A stretch of 64,000 bases of DNA. It comes from Pseudanabaena sp. Lineage in GTDB: Bacteria; Cyanobacteriota; Cyanobacteriia; Pseudanabaenales; Pseudanabaenaceae. The DNA is taken from NCBI GenBank assembly GCA_003249015.1, contig QBLS01000002.1, positions 217,420 to 281,419 of the forward strand, given 5' to 3'. The notes beneath the pieces were generated by a model. The model saw only the letters and a program-made list of their open reading frames with translations. It was not told the origin of the DNA and did no database searches. Positions 34,430 through 43,446 of this stretch are shown piece by piece. A program made the position numbers and the translations under genes. Numbering within the stretch: the stretch's first letter is position 1; each line of letters begins with the position of its first letter.

Positions 34430-36321
34430 CTAACAAAGACAACAACGATGGCAAGCGCGAGATCAAGATCTACAAGAAAATCTATCGCTTGCCAGCTTTG
34501 TCGGGGGGTAAGCTAGATCAATTGCAAAGCCAAATCCGTCAGCGCAATGAGCATTTGACTAAGGGGCGTTTAGTCGTTAAGAAGGAAGAGCAACGGGGCA
34601 TATTTAGCAAAAAGGTGATTGAACATAAATTTCGTAAGCCTCTTAGTTTTGAGGAGCGTTATCAAGAGCTAAATGCAATTGTCCAAAATTATGATCAAAT
34701 GGTGCTAGTCCTGAGACATCATCAGTATGACTATCAAAAATTCTTTCAGGAATTAGCCCAAGAAATTAAGGAAACTATTGGCGAAAATTGCAAGGCGATC
34801 GCTGAGAAAGAAACTAAGCGACTGCTCAAGGAACAACAAGAACAGCAGAAATCTAACCCCAGTCCGCAAGTATTAGCAATGCTGGGTAATATGCGATCAC
34901 AACTATTTGATATTGCCAAGTCAACGGGCTATGCGGCGGTACTGATGCTCAAAAAGTTGGATTTAATGAGTGAGGGCTTAAAACGCATTGCCAGCGATCA
35001 AGATTCCCAAAAGCAGCTATTGGCACAGGTTTTAGAAGAAATTAGGTCGCAAAAGGATCTCTATGAGTTGCAATTAGAAATTAATGCTCTGCAAGCCAAG
35101 ACTGCCGAATTTGTGGATATTGCCCTCAATTTTGAGGAATACATGAAGCCATTTATGGGCAGTTTTCAGGATTTGTTAACCAATGTCTCTAAGGTGGACA
35201 AAGAGCTATCGAAGGCGATGAACGAGATTCAAAATATTGCCAATTTGCTAGAGGCACAGCAGTTTGGCAGTATTGAGTCTGATCGCGAATCTTTGCAGAT
35301 TGCCAACTTTTTGGCAACGAGCGACATGAAAAAAGATCGGTTACAAGATGCCCTAGATCGCATGGGTAATGTGCAACCACAGGTAGATTTTGATGCTCAG
35401 ATGATGGGTGCTGGTAAGGGTGTGACGATTTCTGATTGCTTGGCAAATATTCGCGAGTTTCTGGATCTCAAGCTTGAGGCGATTACAGAAATTGATGTAC
35501 CAGCGATCGCCATCAATGAACCAGAGCTAAACTTTAATACCTACACCCCTGAAAACAGCCTAAATTTAGACCTCGGCAATGGCATCACCCTAGAGCTAGT
35601 ACGTGTCCCCGCAGGAAAATTTATGATGGGGAGCAATGAGTATGACAACGAAAAGCCGATTCATGAGGTGCAATTACAGGAGTTTCTGATTGGTAAATAT
35701 GCAGTCACCAATGCCCAATGGCAAGCAGTAATGAAAACTAGAGGCTCAACCAAATATGACAAAAAGTTTCAAAGCGATTTTCAACAGCCCGTTGTGGGTA
35801 TCTCATGGCATGATGCTAGAACATTCTGCAAAAGTCTTTCAGAACAAATAGGAAGAGAAATCAGACTACCCACTGAAGCGGAATGGGAATATGCCTGTCG
35901 CGCAAATACGAATACGCCCTTTACCTTTGGTCAAACTATTACGACTGATCAAGTTAATTACAATGGCAATTATCCCTACGGTAATGCCCCAAAAGGTAAG
36001 TATCGAGAAGTAACGGTAACTGTGGATAGTCTAAAACCAAACACATGGGGCATTTATCAAATGCACGGCAATGTTTGGGAGTGGTGTTTAGATGAGTGGC
36101 ATGACAGCTATGCTAGCAAACCAGAAAATCTCCAAAAACAAGGCAATCAAGCTTGGGGCGATTTGAGTATTAATGAAAATGACAATCGTTATCGCTTGCT
36201 TCGCGGAGGTTCTTGGTTCAACTATGCAGTCTATTGTCGCTCCGCCTATCGCTATAGGAACATCGCGCGTAATCAGAACAACTACATTGGCTTTCGCGTC
36301 ATCTTTAGCTCTTTACCGTGA
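34426..36321 (+). CDS. Coiled-coil protein with C-terminal FGE/SUMF1 domain (copy 2)
   Basis: A 631-residue protein. Residues 1-365 are helical: a basic N-terminus (KIYKKIYRLPALSGGKLDQL), several coiled-coil stretches (about 100-150 and 200-290) and no membrane helix. Residues ~375-631 are an FGE-type domain (VRVPAGKFMMGSNEYDNEKP, ISWHDARTFCKSL, RLPTEAEWEYACRA, NVWEWCLDEWH, RLLRGGSW). The catalytic Cys pair is not evident, so it probably binds a ligand. It starts with ATGA overlap after a GTPase-tail fragment, hinting at an ancestral operon. The last 28 codons before FRVIF are hypervariable relative to copy 1. Confidence 0.85.
   Translation: MTNKDNNDGKREIKIYKKIYRLPALSGGKLDQLQSQIRQRNEHLTKGRLVVKKEEQRGIFSKKVIEHKFRKPLSFEERYQELNAIVQNYDQMVLVLRHHQYDYQKFFQELAQEIKETIGENCKAIAEKETKRLLKEQQEQQKSNPSPQVLAMLGNMRSQLFDIAKSTGYAAVLMLKKLDLMSEGLKRIASDQDSQKQLLAQVLEEIRSQKDLYELQLEINALQAKTAEFVDIALNFEEYMKPFMGSFQDLLTNVSKVDKELSKAMNEIQNIANLLEAQQFGSIESDRESLQIANFLATSDMKKDRLQDALDRMGNVQPQVDFDAQMMGAGKGVTISDCLANIREFLDLKLEAITEIDVPAIAINEPELNFNTYTPENSLNLDLGNGITLELVRVPAGKFMMGSNEYDNEKPIHEVQLQEFLIGKYAVTNAQWQAVMKTRGSTKYDKKFQSDFQQPVVGISWHDARTFCKSLSEQIGREIRLPTEAEWEYACRANTNTPFTFGQTITTDQVNYNGNYPYGNAPKGKYREVTVTVDSLKPNTWGIYQMHGNVWEWCLDEWHDSYASKPENLQKQGNQAWGDLSINENDNRYRLLRGGSWFNYAVYCRSAYRYRNIARNQNNYIGFRVIFSSLP
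36214..36297 (+). other. Hypervariable 28-codon segment of FGE copy 2
   Basis: Rich in AAC/AAT-derived codons (TTC, AAC, TAT, GTC, ATC, TAC between invariant TGT CGC, CAG and ATT GGC TTT). Such a set would be expected if adenines of an AAC-rich template had been randomised. No template copy was found in the window. Confidence 0.55.
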
Positions 36322-36407
36322 GACTCTACTCTTTTTCCCTCTTGCCCTTTGTATCCCCCCTATTCGCCAAAGGCGATCAAATTTTTTTCGATACGAGGCA
36401 TATCCCT

Positions 36408-36589
36408 GTAGGGGTTGAGCATTTGCGCCACAATCTTTCAACTCATCACCACAATTTCAATTTGCAAATGCTCAACCCTCTTCGCTCTCACCGATAAATT
36501 GTCCCTGCGTTGTGGGGTTTAGGGCAGAGCATTCCCAATAAAGGGGATCTGAAAAATCACAAATTATTGCTGGAATGCTCTGCCCCTAC
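36408..36589 (-). repeat. GTAGGGGC composite element, reverse orientation (copy 4)
   Basis: 182 bases, same plan as 32592-32772. Its left flank GAGGCATATCCCT is shared with copy 3, and both follow an FGE gene, showing that element and gene were duplicated together. Confidence 0.85.
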
Positions 36590-36670
36590 AGTCTCTTTCC
36601 TTATTTTGTCATACAGCATTGCCCAATCAAAGGAATATACTTGAAATTATCAAACGAGCAATCCATCAAC

Positions 36671-36772
36671 ATGACAATTAAAGAAAAAGTTCTAAATGCA
36701 GTCACCGAACTTCCTCAAAATGTTGACTTTTATTTTCTCTATAAATTAGAGACAGGATTGCAACAAGTTTAG
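36671..36772 (+). pseudogene. Short antitoxin-like ORF, duplicated start
   Basis: Encodes 33 residues, MTIKEKVLNAVTELPQNVD plus FYFLYKLETGLQQV. The first 19 codons almost equal those at 32831. It may be the remnant of a small antitoxin-type gene. A stand-alone 33-residue peptide cannot be excluded. Confidence 0.5.
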
Positions 36773-36842
36773 GCAGGAAACACCCTTACTCACTCACAAG
36801 CCATACTCAACCTCAAAACAATGGCACAAATAAACTCTAAGC

Positions 36843-37922
36843 TTATGTGATTGACTTTTGAACGAGATAGCGATCGCAAAGTACCAGAGCAACCATCGCC
36901 TCTACCATCGGCACAGCGCGAGGCAATACACAAGGATCATGGCGACCCTTACCTGTGAGCGTAGTCTCTTCACCCGCAACAGAGACAGTATTCTGCTCTT
37001 GCAAAATTGTTGCTGTCGGCTTGAAGGCAACCCGCAAAATAATATTTTCGCCATTGGAGATACCGCCTTGAATGCCGCCCGAATTATTGGTACGAGTTCG
37101 CAGGCGATCGCCTTCCATATAAAACTCATCGTTATGCTCTCGTCCCGTTAGTAGCACGCCATCAAAGCCTGAGCCAATCTCAAAACCCTTGCTAGCTGGC
37201 AAAGACATCACCGCTTTTGCTAAATCTGCCTCCAACTTGTCAAACACAGGATCGCCCAGCCCCACAGGTACATTTCGCGCTACACATTCGACAATGCCGC
37301 CGACGGAGTTACCATCGCGCCGCACTTGATCGATGTAGTTGATCATCTTTTCCGCCATTTCTGAGTCAGGGCAGCGCAAAATATTGCTTTCCACCTGTTC
37401 CATCGTCACCGTGTTCGCATCAATATTTGGAGCAATCATGTCCCTGACTTGACGCACATAGGCAATGATTTCAATACCTGCGGCTTGTTTGAGGATTTTC
37501 TTCGCGATCGCCCCTGCGGCTACTCGACCGATAGTTTCCCTTGCCGATGAACGACCACCACCTTGCCAGTTACGGATGCCATACTTGGCTTGATAGGTGG
37601 CATCAGCATGGGAGGGACGGAATTTCTCAGACATTTCCGAGTAGTCATGGCTACGTGCATCATTGTTCTGCACCAAGATCATGATCGGTGTACCAAGAGT
37701 CTTGCCTTCAAATACCCCTGACAAAATTTGAGCGCGATCGTCTTCACGGCGTGGAGTAACAATCTTGCTCTGTCCAGGTTTACGGCGATCGAGATCAACT
37801 TGAATATCGGCGTCGCTAAGTTCCAATAGAGGTGGGCATCCATCGATGATCGCACCCACGCCGCCGCCATGTGATTCGCCAAAGGTGGTGACGCGAAATA
37901 AAGTTCCGAATGTGCTACCCAT
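36843..37922 (-). CDS. aroC: Chorismate synthase
   Basis: A 359-residue FMN-dependent enzyme, last step of the common aromatic pathway (EPSP to chorismate). [18 protein letters not shown] at the N-terminus holds the first active-site His. [36 protein letters not shown] and [20 protein letters not shown] hold further FMN and EPSP contacts. The frame extends to 37958, but [20 protein letters not shown] from 37922 is the usual start. Confidence 0.95.
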   Translation of the reverse strand: MGSTFGTLFRVTTFGESHGGGVGAIIDGCPPLLELSDADIQVDLDRRKPGQSKIVTPRREDDRAQILSGVFEGKTLGTPIMILVQNNDARSHDYSEMSEKFRPSHADATYQAKYGIRNWQGGGRSSARETIGRVAAGAIAKKILKQAAGIEIIAYVRQVRDMIAPNIDANTVTMEQVESNILRCPDSEMAEKMINYIDQVRRDGNSVGGIVECVARNVPVGLGDPVFDKLEADLAKAVMSLPASKGFEIGSGFDGVLLTGREHNDEFYMEGDRLRTRTNNSGGIQGGISNGENIILRVAFKPTATILQEQNTVSVAGEETTLTGKGRHDPCVLPRAVPMVEAMVALVLCDRYLVQKSIT

Positions 37923-37969
37923 GTTTAAATTTTGAATTCTAAAAAGTTTGACAGTCAACTATTTTATAT

Positions 37970-38049
37970 GCAAAAGCAAGAGGGATTCGTCACAAAGTGA
38001 CGAATCCCTCTTGCTTTTGTAGAAAGGCTGGCATAGCAAGCCTTTCTAC
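37970..38049 (-). terminator. Two back-to-back hairpins between aroC and tRNA-Arg
   Basis: First stem CAAAAGCAAGAGGGATTCGT / ACGAATCCCTCTTGCTTTTG (37971-38018), second GTAGAAAGGCTGG / AGCCTTTCTAC (38019-38049). They lie just after the 3' end of the minus-strand tRNA and before aroC, so they may terminate the tRNA transcript. Confidence 0.7.
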
Positions 38050-38058
38050 AGATTTAAA

Positions 38059-38132
38059 CAGGCTAGGATGGACTCTAACCATCGACCGATCGCTTAGAAG
38101 GCGATTGCTCTATACAACTGAGCTACTAGCCC
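38059..38132 (-). tRNA. tRNA-Arg (anticodon UCU)
   Basis: On the minus strand: acceptor GGGCTAG / CTAGCCT, D arm GCTCAGTTGTATAGAGC, anticodon stem ATCGC / GCGAT enclosing CTTCTAA (anticodon TCT), T arm GATGG-TTAGAGT-CCATC, discriminator G. The first acceptor pair is G-U. CCA is not encoded. No intron. Confidence 0.92.
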
Positions 38133-38331
38133 AAACAGATTCACAGCAAATGATAATACAACAAGAGTTAGACTTTTGACAAGACAACTCAAAATCAATT
38201 AGCATTTGCTGCGCCTACGGTGCAATTGGTGCGCGGCAAGGTCGAGCTATTACAAATCTGGTTCCTTATGTTGCAGCGAAGCCCTAAGATCAACCTTGGT
38301 AAAAATTTACGCGACCAACGCGGGAAAAATT

Positions 38332-39615
38332 GTGTCAGAGTCTCTATTTGATCAGGCTAGCGAGAGGTTAGCGCAGGCGATCGCCCATGTGCCTATTTCT
38401 GAGGATGCGATCGAGCGCCTGAAATCACCAAAGGCAAGTTTACAAGTTTCCATTCCTGTGAGAATGGATAATGGAACTTTAAAAGTCTTTCAGGGCTATC
38501 GAGTCCGCTACAACGATTTGCGGGGACCCACCAAAGGCGGAATTCGGTTCCATCCAAGTGTGAATATGGATGAAGTCAAGTCCCTAGCCTTTTGGATGAC
38601 CTTTAAATGTGCGGCTGTAAATTTGCCCTTTGGCGGCGCTAAAGGCGGCGTGGCAGTAGATCCCAAGCAATTATCTAAGTTTGAATTAGAACGTCTCAGT
38701 CGGGGGTATATTGACGCGATCGCTGATTTTATGGGTGCTGATGTGGATATTCCTGCGCCCGATGTCCAGACTAACCAAACAATTATGGGATGGATGGTTG
38801 ATGAGTATAGTACCATTCAGCGTAAACTTTGCCCTGCGGCGATTACGGGCAAGCCGCTATCGATGGGTGGCAGCATTGGGCGCGAAACGGCTACGGGATT
38901 AGGAGCTTTCTTTGCGATCGAGACTCTGATGCCTTTGCTAAAAATGGAACGTGAACAAACCACTGTGGCAGTTCAGGGCTTTGGGAATGTCGGATCAGCG
39001 ATCGCTGATCTGATGAGCAAGGCGGGCTATAAAGTTGTCGCAGTAAGTGATTCCAAGGGTGGCATCTATTCTGAAAAAGGGTTAGATGTGCCAAGCATTA
39101 TCAATTACAAACAGTCAGCCCGCAAATTTCAAGCCGTATATTGTCAAGATTCCGTTTGCAATATTGTTGACCATCAAAAGATTAGCAATGAGCAATTACT
39201 GCAACTAGATGTGGATATTCTGATTCCTGCGGCGCTAGAAAATCAAATTACGGAAGTTAATGTTGATCAGATTCGTGCCAAGTATATTTTTGAAGTCGCC
39301 AATGGTCCCGTCACTCCTGCGGCGGATGCGATTTTAGAAAAGAAGGGAATCATGGTCTTTCCAGACATTCTGATCAATGCGGGTGGGGTAACTGTCAGTT
39401 ATTTTGAATGGGTGCAGAATCGGAGTGGCTTCTATTGGACTCTTTCAGAAGTCAACGATCGCCTAAAACAGAGCATGGTTGCAGAAACCTTGAGAATCTG
39501 GGAAATCGCCAACGAAAAACAAATCTCCATGCGAACTGCGGCTTATGTTCATGCGCTATCGCGATTAAGTGAAGCGATCGAAGCAAAGGGAACGAGAGAT
39601 TATTACATTCAATAA
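38332..39615 (+). CDS. gdhA: Glutamate dehydrogenase (Glu/Leu/Phe/Val family)
   Basis: A ~427-residue NAD(P)-dependent dehydrogenase interconverting 2-oxoglutarate plus ammonium and glutamate. GYRVRYNDLRGPTKGGIRFH and LPFGGAKGGVAVDP hold the catalytic Lys residues; VAVQGFGNVGSAIADL is the Rossmann nucleotide loop; INAGGVTVSYFEWVQN lies near the C-terminus. Length fits the hexameric bacterial type. The ATG at 38206 is unlikely because the 42 residues it adds are not family-like; GTG at 38332 (V/MSESLFDQA) fits, with only a weak GGG upstream. It is divergent from the tRNA. Confidence 0.9.
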   Translation: MSESLFDQASERLAQAIAHVPISEDAIERLKSPKASLQVSIPVRMDNGTLKVFQGYRVRYNDLRGPTKGGIRFHPSVNMDEVKSLAFWMTFKCAAVNLPFGGAKGGVAVDPKQLSKFELERLSRGYIDAIADFMGADVDIPAPDVQTNQTIMGWMVDEYSTIQRKLCPAAITGKPLSMGGSIGRETATGLGAFFAIETLMPLLKMEREQTTVAVQGFGNVGSAIADLMSKAGYKVVAVSDSKGGIYSEKGLDVPSIINYKQSARKFQAVYCQDSVCNIVDHQKISNEQLLQLDVDILIPAALENQITEVNVDQIRAKYIFEVANGPVTPAADAILEKKGIMVFPDILINAGGVTVSYFEWVQNRSGFYWTLSEVNDRLKQSMVAETLRIWEIANEKQISMRTAAYVHALSRLSEAIEAKGTRDYYIQ

Positions 39616-39623
39616 TCTCTCGT

Positions 39624-39721
39624 TCCCTCATCCCCCAACCCCTTCTCCCAGAACAGGAGAAGGGGAGTAAGAAAATTTCTTGTTCCCCTCTCCTTTTTTG
39701 GGAGAGGGGCTAGGGGTGAGG
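39624..39721. repeat. CCCTCACCCC...GGGGTGAGGG cyanobacterial repeat
   Basis: CCCTCATCCCCCAACCCC near the left pairs with GGGGCTAGGGGTGAGGG at the right; inner CCTTCTCCC / GGAGAAGG and CCCCTCTCC / GGAGAGGGG hairpins. A familiar intergenic repeat of cyanobacteria. Between gdhA and uvrA, which converge. Confidence 0.85.
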
Positions 39722-39770
39722 GTCTTAGAAACTTCTGCGTAAGTCCTATCATTATTGAATGACGCAAGAT

Positions 39771-39800
39771 GTAGGGGCAACTCATGAATTGCCCCTACAT
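39771..39800. repeat. Minimal GTAGGGGCAA palindrome
   Basis: TGTAGGGGCAATTCATGAG-type short palindrome (TGTAGGGGCAA / TTGCCCCTACA); ends match the termini of the composite elements at 33-36 kb. Confidence 0.8.
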
Positions 39801-39833
39801 CTTGCGTAGAGGGCAATAGCGGCGCTTCGCGCC

Positions 39834-42692
39834 TTAGGTGCGGGGATATTCCGCTAGAACTTGTTTGAGATATTTACCTGTGTAAGATTTTTTGACTTTA
39901 GCGACTTGTTCAGGTGTCCCCTCAGCAACCACTTCGCCGCCGCGATCGCCACCTTCAGGGCCCAGATCAATAATCCAATCCGCGCAACGAATTACATCAA
40001 GATTATGCTCAATTGTAATAATGCTATTGCCCTTATCAACTAGTCGTTGCATCACATCTAACAGCTTATGCACATCATAAAAACTCAAGCCTGTAGTCGG
40101 CTCATCGATTAGATACAGAGTTTTTCCTGTAGCTCGTTTGGCTAGCTCAGTTGCCAATTTCACCCGTTGGGCTTCACCACCAGAGAGAGTAGGCGCAGAC
40201 TGACCCAGACGCACATATCCCAAACCAACATCCACTAGCATTCCCAATTTGGCATGAGCTGAGGGAATATTTTCAAAGAAGTGCATCGCTTCTTCGATAG
40301 TCATGTCCAGTACATCAGCGATCGTTTTATCTTTGTACTTGACTTGCAGAGTTTCGCGGTTATACCTTGCGCCTTTACAAACATCGCACTGCACATAGAC
40401 ATCAGGCAAGAAGTTCATCGAAATTACATTCACACCCTGACCAGAACAAGCTTCGCAACGTCCACCCTTGACATTAAAAGAAAACTGTCCTGCCTTGTAA
40501 CCTCTAGTCTTCGCCGCAGTCGTGAGGGCAAAAGTCTCCCGAATTACATCAAACAATCCAGTATAAGTGGCGGGATTGGAACGGGGAGTGCGCCCAATTG
40601 GAGACTGATCGATGATGATAAATTTATCTAGAGCTTGCAGTCCCTTAATTTCGTCAAGCCCTTTAGGTACAGGGACTCGGCGCGAAAAATGATGTTCCAG
40701 AGAATGATGTAATAAATCATTGATCAGAGTAGATTTCCCAGAACCAGATACACCCGTAATACATACGAGCATACCTAAAGGAATCTTCACATCAATATGC
40801 TTGAGGTTGTTGTGGTAAGCATTGCAGATTTCGAGATGTTTGCCATTTCCTTCGCGGCGATCGCTAGGAGTGAAAATCTGTTTCTGCTTAGAAAGATATG
40901 CTCCTGTAAGCGATTCAGGATGTTGTTCAATGTCTTGCACAGTCCCTTGGGCGACAATTCTACCGCCATGAACGCCAGCCCCTGGACCAATATCTACCAG
41001 ATAATCGGCTGCCCGAATGGTTTCTTCGTCATGCTCCACCACAATCAGGGTATTGCCAAGATCACGCAATTTAGTCAGAGTTCCCAATAGGCGCGAGTTG
41101 TCTCGCTGATGTAGCCCGATGCTGGGTTCATCCAGTACATAGAGAACTCCCGTAAGTCCTGAACCGATTTGCGTAGCAAGGCGAATCCGTTGTGCTTCGC
41201 CGCCAGACAGGGACATGGTATAGCGATCGAGGGTAAGGTAATCCAGTCCGACATCTAACAGGAATTGCAGTCTAGCTTCAATCTCTTGCAGCACGCGATC
41301 GCCGATTTGTCTGGTGCGGTGATCGAGTTCAAGATTCTTTAACCTATCTAAACAAGTTCCAATGGGAACTGACACAAAATCAATAATGTTATAGCCCCCA
41401 ATACGAACCGCTAGAGATTCTGGCTTTAATCTAGTTCCCTCGCAAACTGAACATGGTTGTTCAATTAAATAATTTTCCAGCTTCTGCTTTTGCGATTCTC
41501 CCGCCTCAGCATACTGTTGTTCTAGGATCGTGAGGACACCTTCATAGCGTTTGTAATAACCTTCACTGCGATCGCGATAAAGAGAGTCAGGCTTAATTAA
41601 AATCTTTTCCGTTGTCCCATGCAAAATAATATCAATCTGAGACTGAGAAAGTTGTTCCCAAGGTGTCGTAATCTCAAAACCTGCATATTCACCCACACTG
41701 GACAGCAGCGAGATGTAATAGGTATGGCTCTTGTCAGCCCAAGGCGCGATCGCAGCATACACAGGCAATGAGGGATCAGGAACTAATAGTTCGGGATTAA
41801 ATGTCTTGACGCTTCCCAATCCGTGACAAGCAGGGCAAGCCCCATAGGGCGAGTTAAAAGAGAACATTCGTGGGGATAGTTCTTCCATCACTGCGCCATG
41901 TTCAGGACAGGCAAAGTTTTCCGAGAAGGTCAAAATATGATTTTTACTATTCTCTTCTTTAGCCGTGGAACTCATAACTTCCACCATTGCAATTCCTTCC
42001 GATCGCTTGAGACAAGTCGCCAGAGAATCGGTCAAACGTTCCTGAATGTCATCTTTACGAACTAAGCGATCGACTACAATCTCGATGTCGTGGGTTTTGT
42101 TTTTTTCAAGTTCGATATTGTCGCTGAGTTCACGCACTTCTCCATTGATCCTTACCCTCGCAAAACCCTCAGAAGCAAGGCTGGCTAATAATTTCTTATG
42201 AGTTCCCTTTTTGCCGCGAATTACGGGGGCTAGCAATTGAAATTTAGTACGATCGCCTAATTCCATGATCGAGTCCACCATGCGGTCAATCGTCTGCGGT
42301 GCAATATTGCGATCGCACATTGGGCAATGCGGCTCACCAGCACGACCAAATAACAGGCGCAGGTAGTCGTAGATCTCAGTAACCGTGCCGACGGTGGAGC
42401 GAGGATTGTGGGAAGTTGATTTTTGATCAATGGAAATCGCAGGACTCAAGCCCTCTATATAGTCCACATCAGGTTTATCGACCTGCCCCAAAAACTGCCG
42501 TGCATAGGCACTCAGGGACTCGACATAGCGGCGCTGACCTTCAGCAAAAATGGTGTCAAAAGCAAGGGATGATTTGCCAGAGCCAGATACACCAGTAAAC
42601 ACGATCAACTGATCTCTAGGAATTGTGAGATCAACATTCTTGAGATTGTGCTGCTTAGCACCTCTGACATGGATATGGGTATGGTCTGGCAT
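39834..42692 (-). CDS. uvrA: Excinuclease ABC subunit A
   Basis: A 952-residue ATPase that finds bulky DNA damage and loads UvrB. Two ABC halves: Walker A GVSGSGKSSLAFDT near residue 35 and GVSGSGKSTLINDLL near 640; signatures LSGGEAQRIRLA and LSGGEAQRVKLA. Zinc motifs CPMC, CSVC, CEAC and CDVC are intact. Start MPDHTHIHVRGAKQHNLKNV is canonical. Confidence 0.96.
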   Translation of the reverse strand: MPDHTHIHVRGAKQHNLKNVDLTIPRDQLIVFTGVSGSGKSSLAFDTIFAEGQRRYVESLSAYARQFLGQVDKPDVDYIEGLSPAISIDQKSTSHNPRSTVGTVTEIYDYLRLLFGRAGEPHCPMCDRNIAPQTIDRMVDSIMELGDRTKFQLLAPVIRGKKGTHKKLLASLASEGFARVRINGEVRELSDNIELEKNKTHDIEIVVDRLVRKDDIQERLTDSLATCLKRSEGIAMVEVMSSTAKEENSKNHILTFSENFACPEHGAVMEELSPRMFSFNSPYGACPACHGLGSVKTFNPELLVPDPSLPVYAAIAPWADKSHTYYISLLSSVGEYAGFEITTPWEQLSQSQIDIILHGTTEKILIKPDSLYRDRSEGYYKRYEGVLTILEQQYAEAGESQKQKLENYLIEQPCSVCEGTRLKPESLAVRIGGYNIIDFVSVPIGTCLDRLKNLELDHRTRQIGDRVLQEIEARLQFLLDVGLDYLTLDRYTMSLSGGEAQRIRLATQIGSGLTGVLYVLDEPSIGLHQRDNSRLLGTLTKLRDLGNTLIVVEHDEETIRAADYLVDIGPGAGVHGGRIVAQGTVQDIEQHPESLTGAYLSKQKQIFTPSDRREGNGKHLEICNAYHNNLKHIDVKIPLGMLVCITGVSGSGKSTLINDLLHHSLEHHFSRRVPVPKGLDEIKGLQALDKFIIIDQSPIGRTPRSNPATYTGLFDVIRETFALTTAAKTRGYKAGQFSFNVKGGRCEACSGQGVNVISMNFLPDVYVQCDVCKGARYNRETLQVKYKDKTIADVLDMTIEEAMHFFENIPSAHAKLGMLVDVGLGYVRLGQSAPTLSGGEAQRVKLATELAKRATGKTLYLIDEPTTGLSFYDVHKLLDVMQRLVDKGNSIITIEHNLDVIRCADWIIDLGPEGGDRGGEVVAEGTPEQVAKVKKSYTGKYLKQVLAEYPRT

Positions 42693-42738
42693 TCGAGCAA
42701 ATTAATCGTAAAGATTTGTTAATAGTGTAAGCGATTTT

Positions 42739-42768
42739 ATGATTTTCCGCGCCGAAGGCGCAGAAAAT
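42739..42768. repeat. Short hairpin upstream of uvrA
   Basis: GATTTTCCGCGCC-GAA-GGCGCAGAAAATC, one mismatch; followed by GCTGAGCGAAGTCGAAGC, a fragment of the repeat seen at 11495. Confidence 0.7.
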
Positions 42769-42816
42769 CACGAACGGTAGCTGAGCGAAGTCGAAGCTAG
42801 CGAAGTCAAGACTAGC

Positions 42817-43446
42817 TCACAAGACAAGGCGCGATCGCAAAATCTGCAAACTACCACCTGCATAAAGTTGGCTCGACTCCACTTGCAACCCAAATTTGTT
42901 GAGAAGTTGAGAAAGATCGGTTTTGATTAGTTCCCAAGCAGTTTCTGTTTCAAACAGACATAAAAAAGTTGCGATCGGCAACCAAAACAAAGGATTAACA
43001 GGACGATGGAAGTCCACAATAATGAACTGTCCAGAGGGTGTCAAAATTCGACTAACTTCCTGAAAGATTTGCTGTAGCTGTTCATTATCCATTTCATGCA
43101 TCGCCGTATTGGTGATTACCAAATCAAAACTGCGATCGCTAAAGGGCATTTTTTCCGCAAAGGATTCAACATACTTGGCTTGCGGCACATTTTGTTTAGC
43201 CCGCTTGATTGCGATCGGCGAAGCATCTAAACCCGTAACATCCTGAAAATGTTTAACTAATTCTTGGGTTGCCTGTCCCGCCCCACAACAGAGATCAAGC
43301 ACCTTTGCTTCAGGATTAATTGCCAAGTCTTTCAAAAAAAGTTGACGAAATCGCTTTTCTCCGCCCACACTCAGCGCCGCTAAAGCTGACACCGTATCGT
43401 AAAACCACTGGTAACGATAACTCCAATCGCGCAAAATCGTAGTCAT
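42817..43446 (-). CDS. Class I SAM-dependent methyltransferase
   Basis: A 209-residue methyltransferase with motif I VLDLCCGAGQATQEL, the acidic strand end TGLDASPIAIKRAK, and FDLVITNTAMHEM. Substrate is not clear from sequence. It starts with a 4-base overlap (ATGA at 43443-43446) after the DHNA-CoA thioesterase gene, so a step in phylloquinone synthesis (ring methylation) is conceivable, but the sequence does not look like the usual cyanobacterial MenG. A general small-molecule methyltransferase is the safer call. Confidence 0.8.
   Translation of the reverse strand: MTTILRDWSYRYQWFYDTVSALAALSVGGEKRFRQLFLKDLAINPEAKVLDLCCGAGQATQELVKHFQDVTGLDASPIAIKRAKQNVPQAKYVESFAEKMPFSDRSFDLVITNTAMHEMDNEQLQQIFQEVSRILTPSGQFIIVDFHRPVNPLFWLPIATFLCLFETETAWELIKTDLSQLLNKFGLQVESSQLYAGGSLQILRSRLVL

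Noticed and set aside
31710..36321. True sulfatase-activating (FGE) enzymes
   Set aside because: The domain is clear, but the active-site Cys pair is not evident and no sulfatase gene is nearby; a binding role fits better.
29427..36842. Complete diversity-generating retroelement
   Set aside because: No reverse transcriptase, accessory gene or template repeat found in the window, so only remote targets are proposed.
29427..36842. Prophage or integrative element
   Set aside because: Toxin-antitoxin genes and repeats are present, but no integrase, phage structural gene, transfer gene or attachment site at the tRNA was seen.
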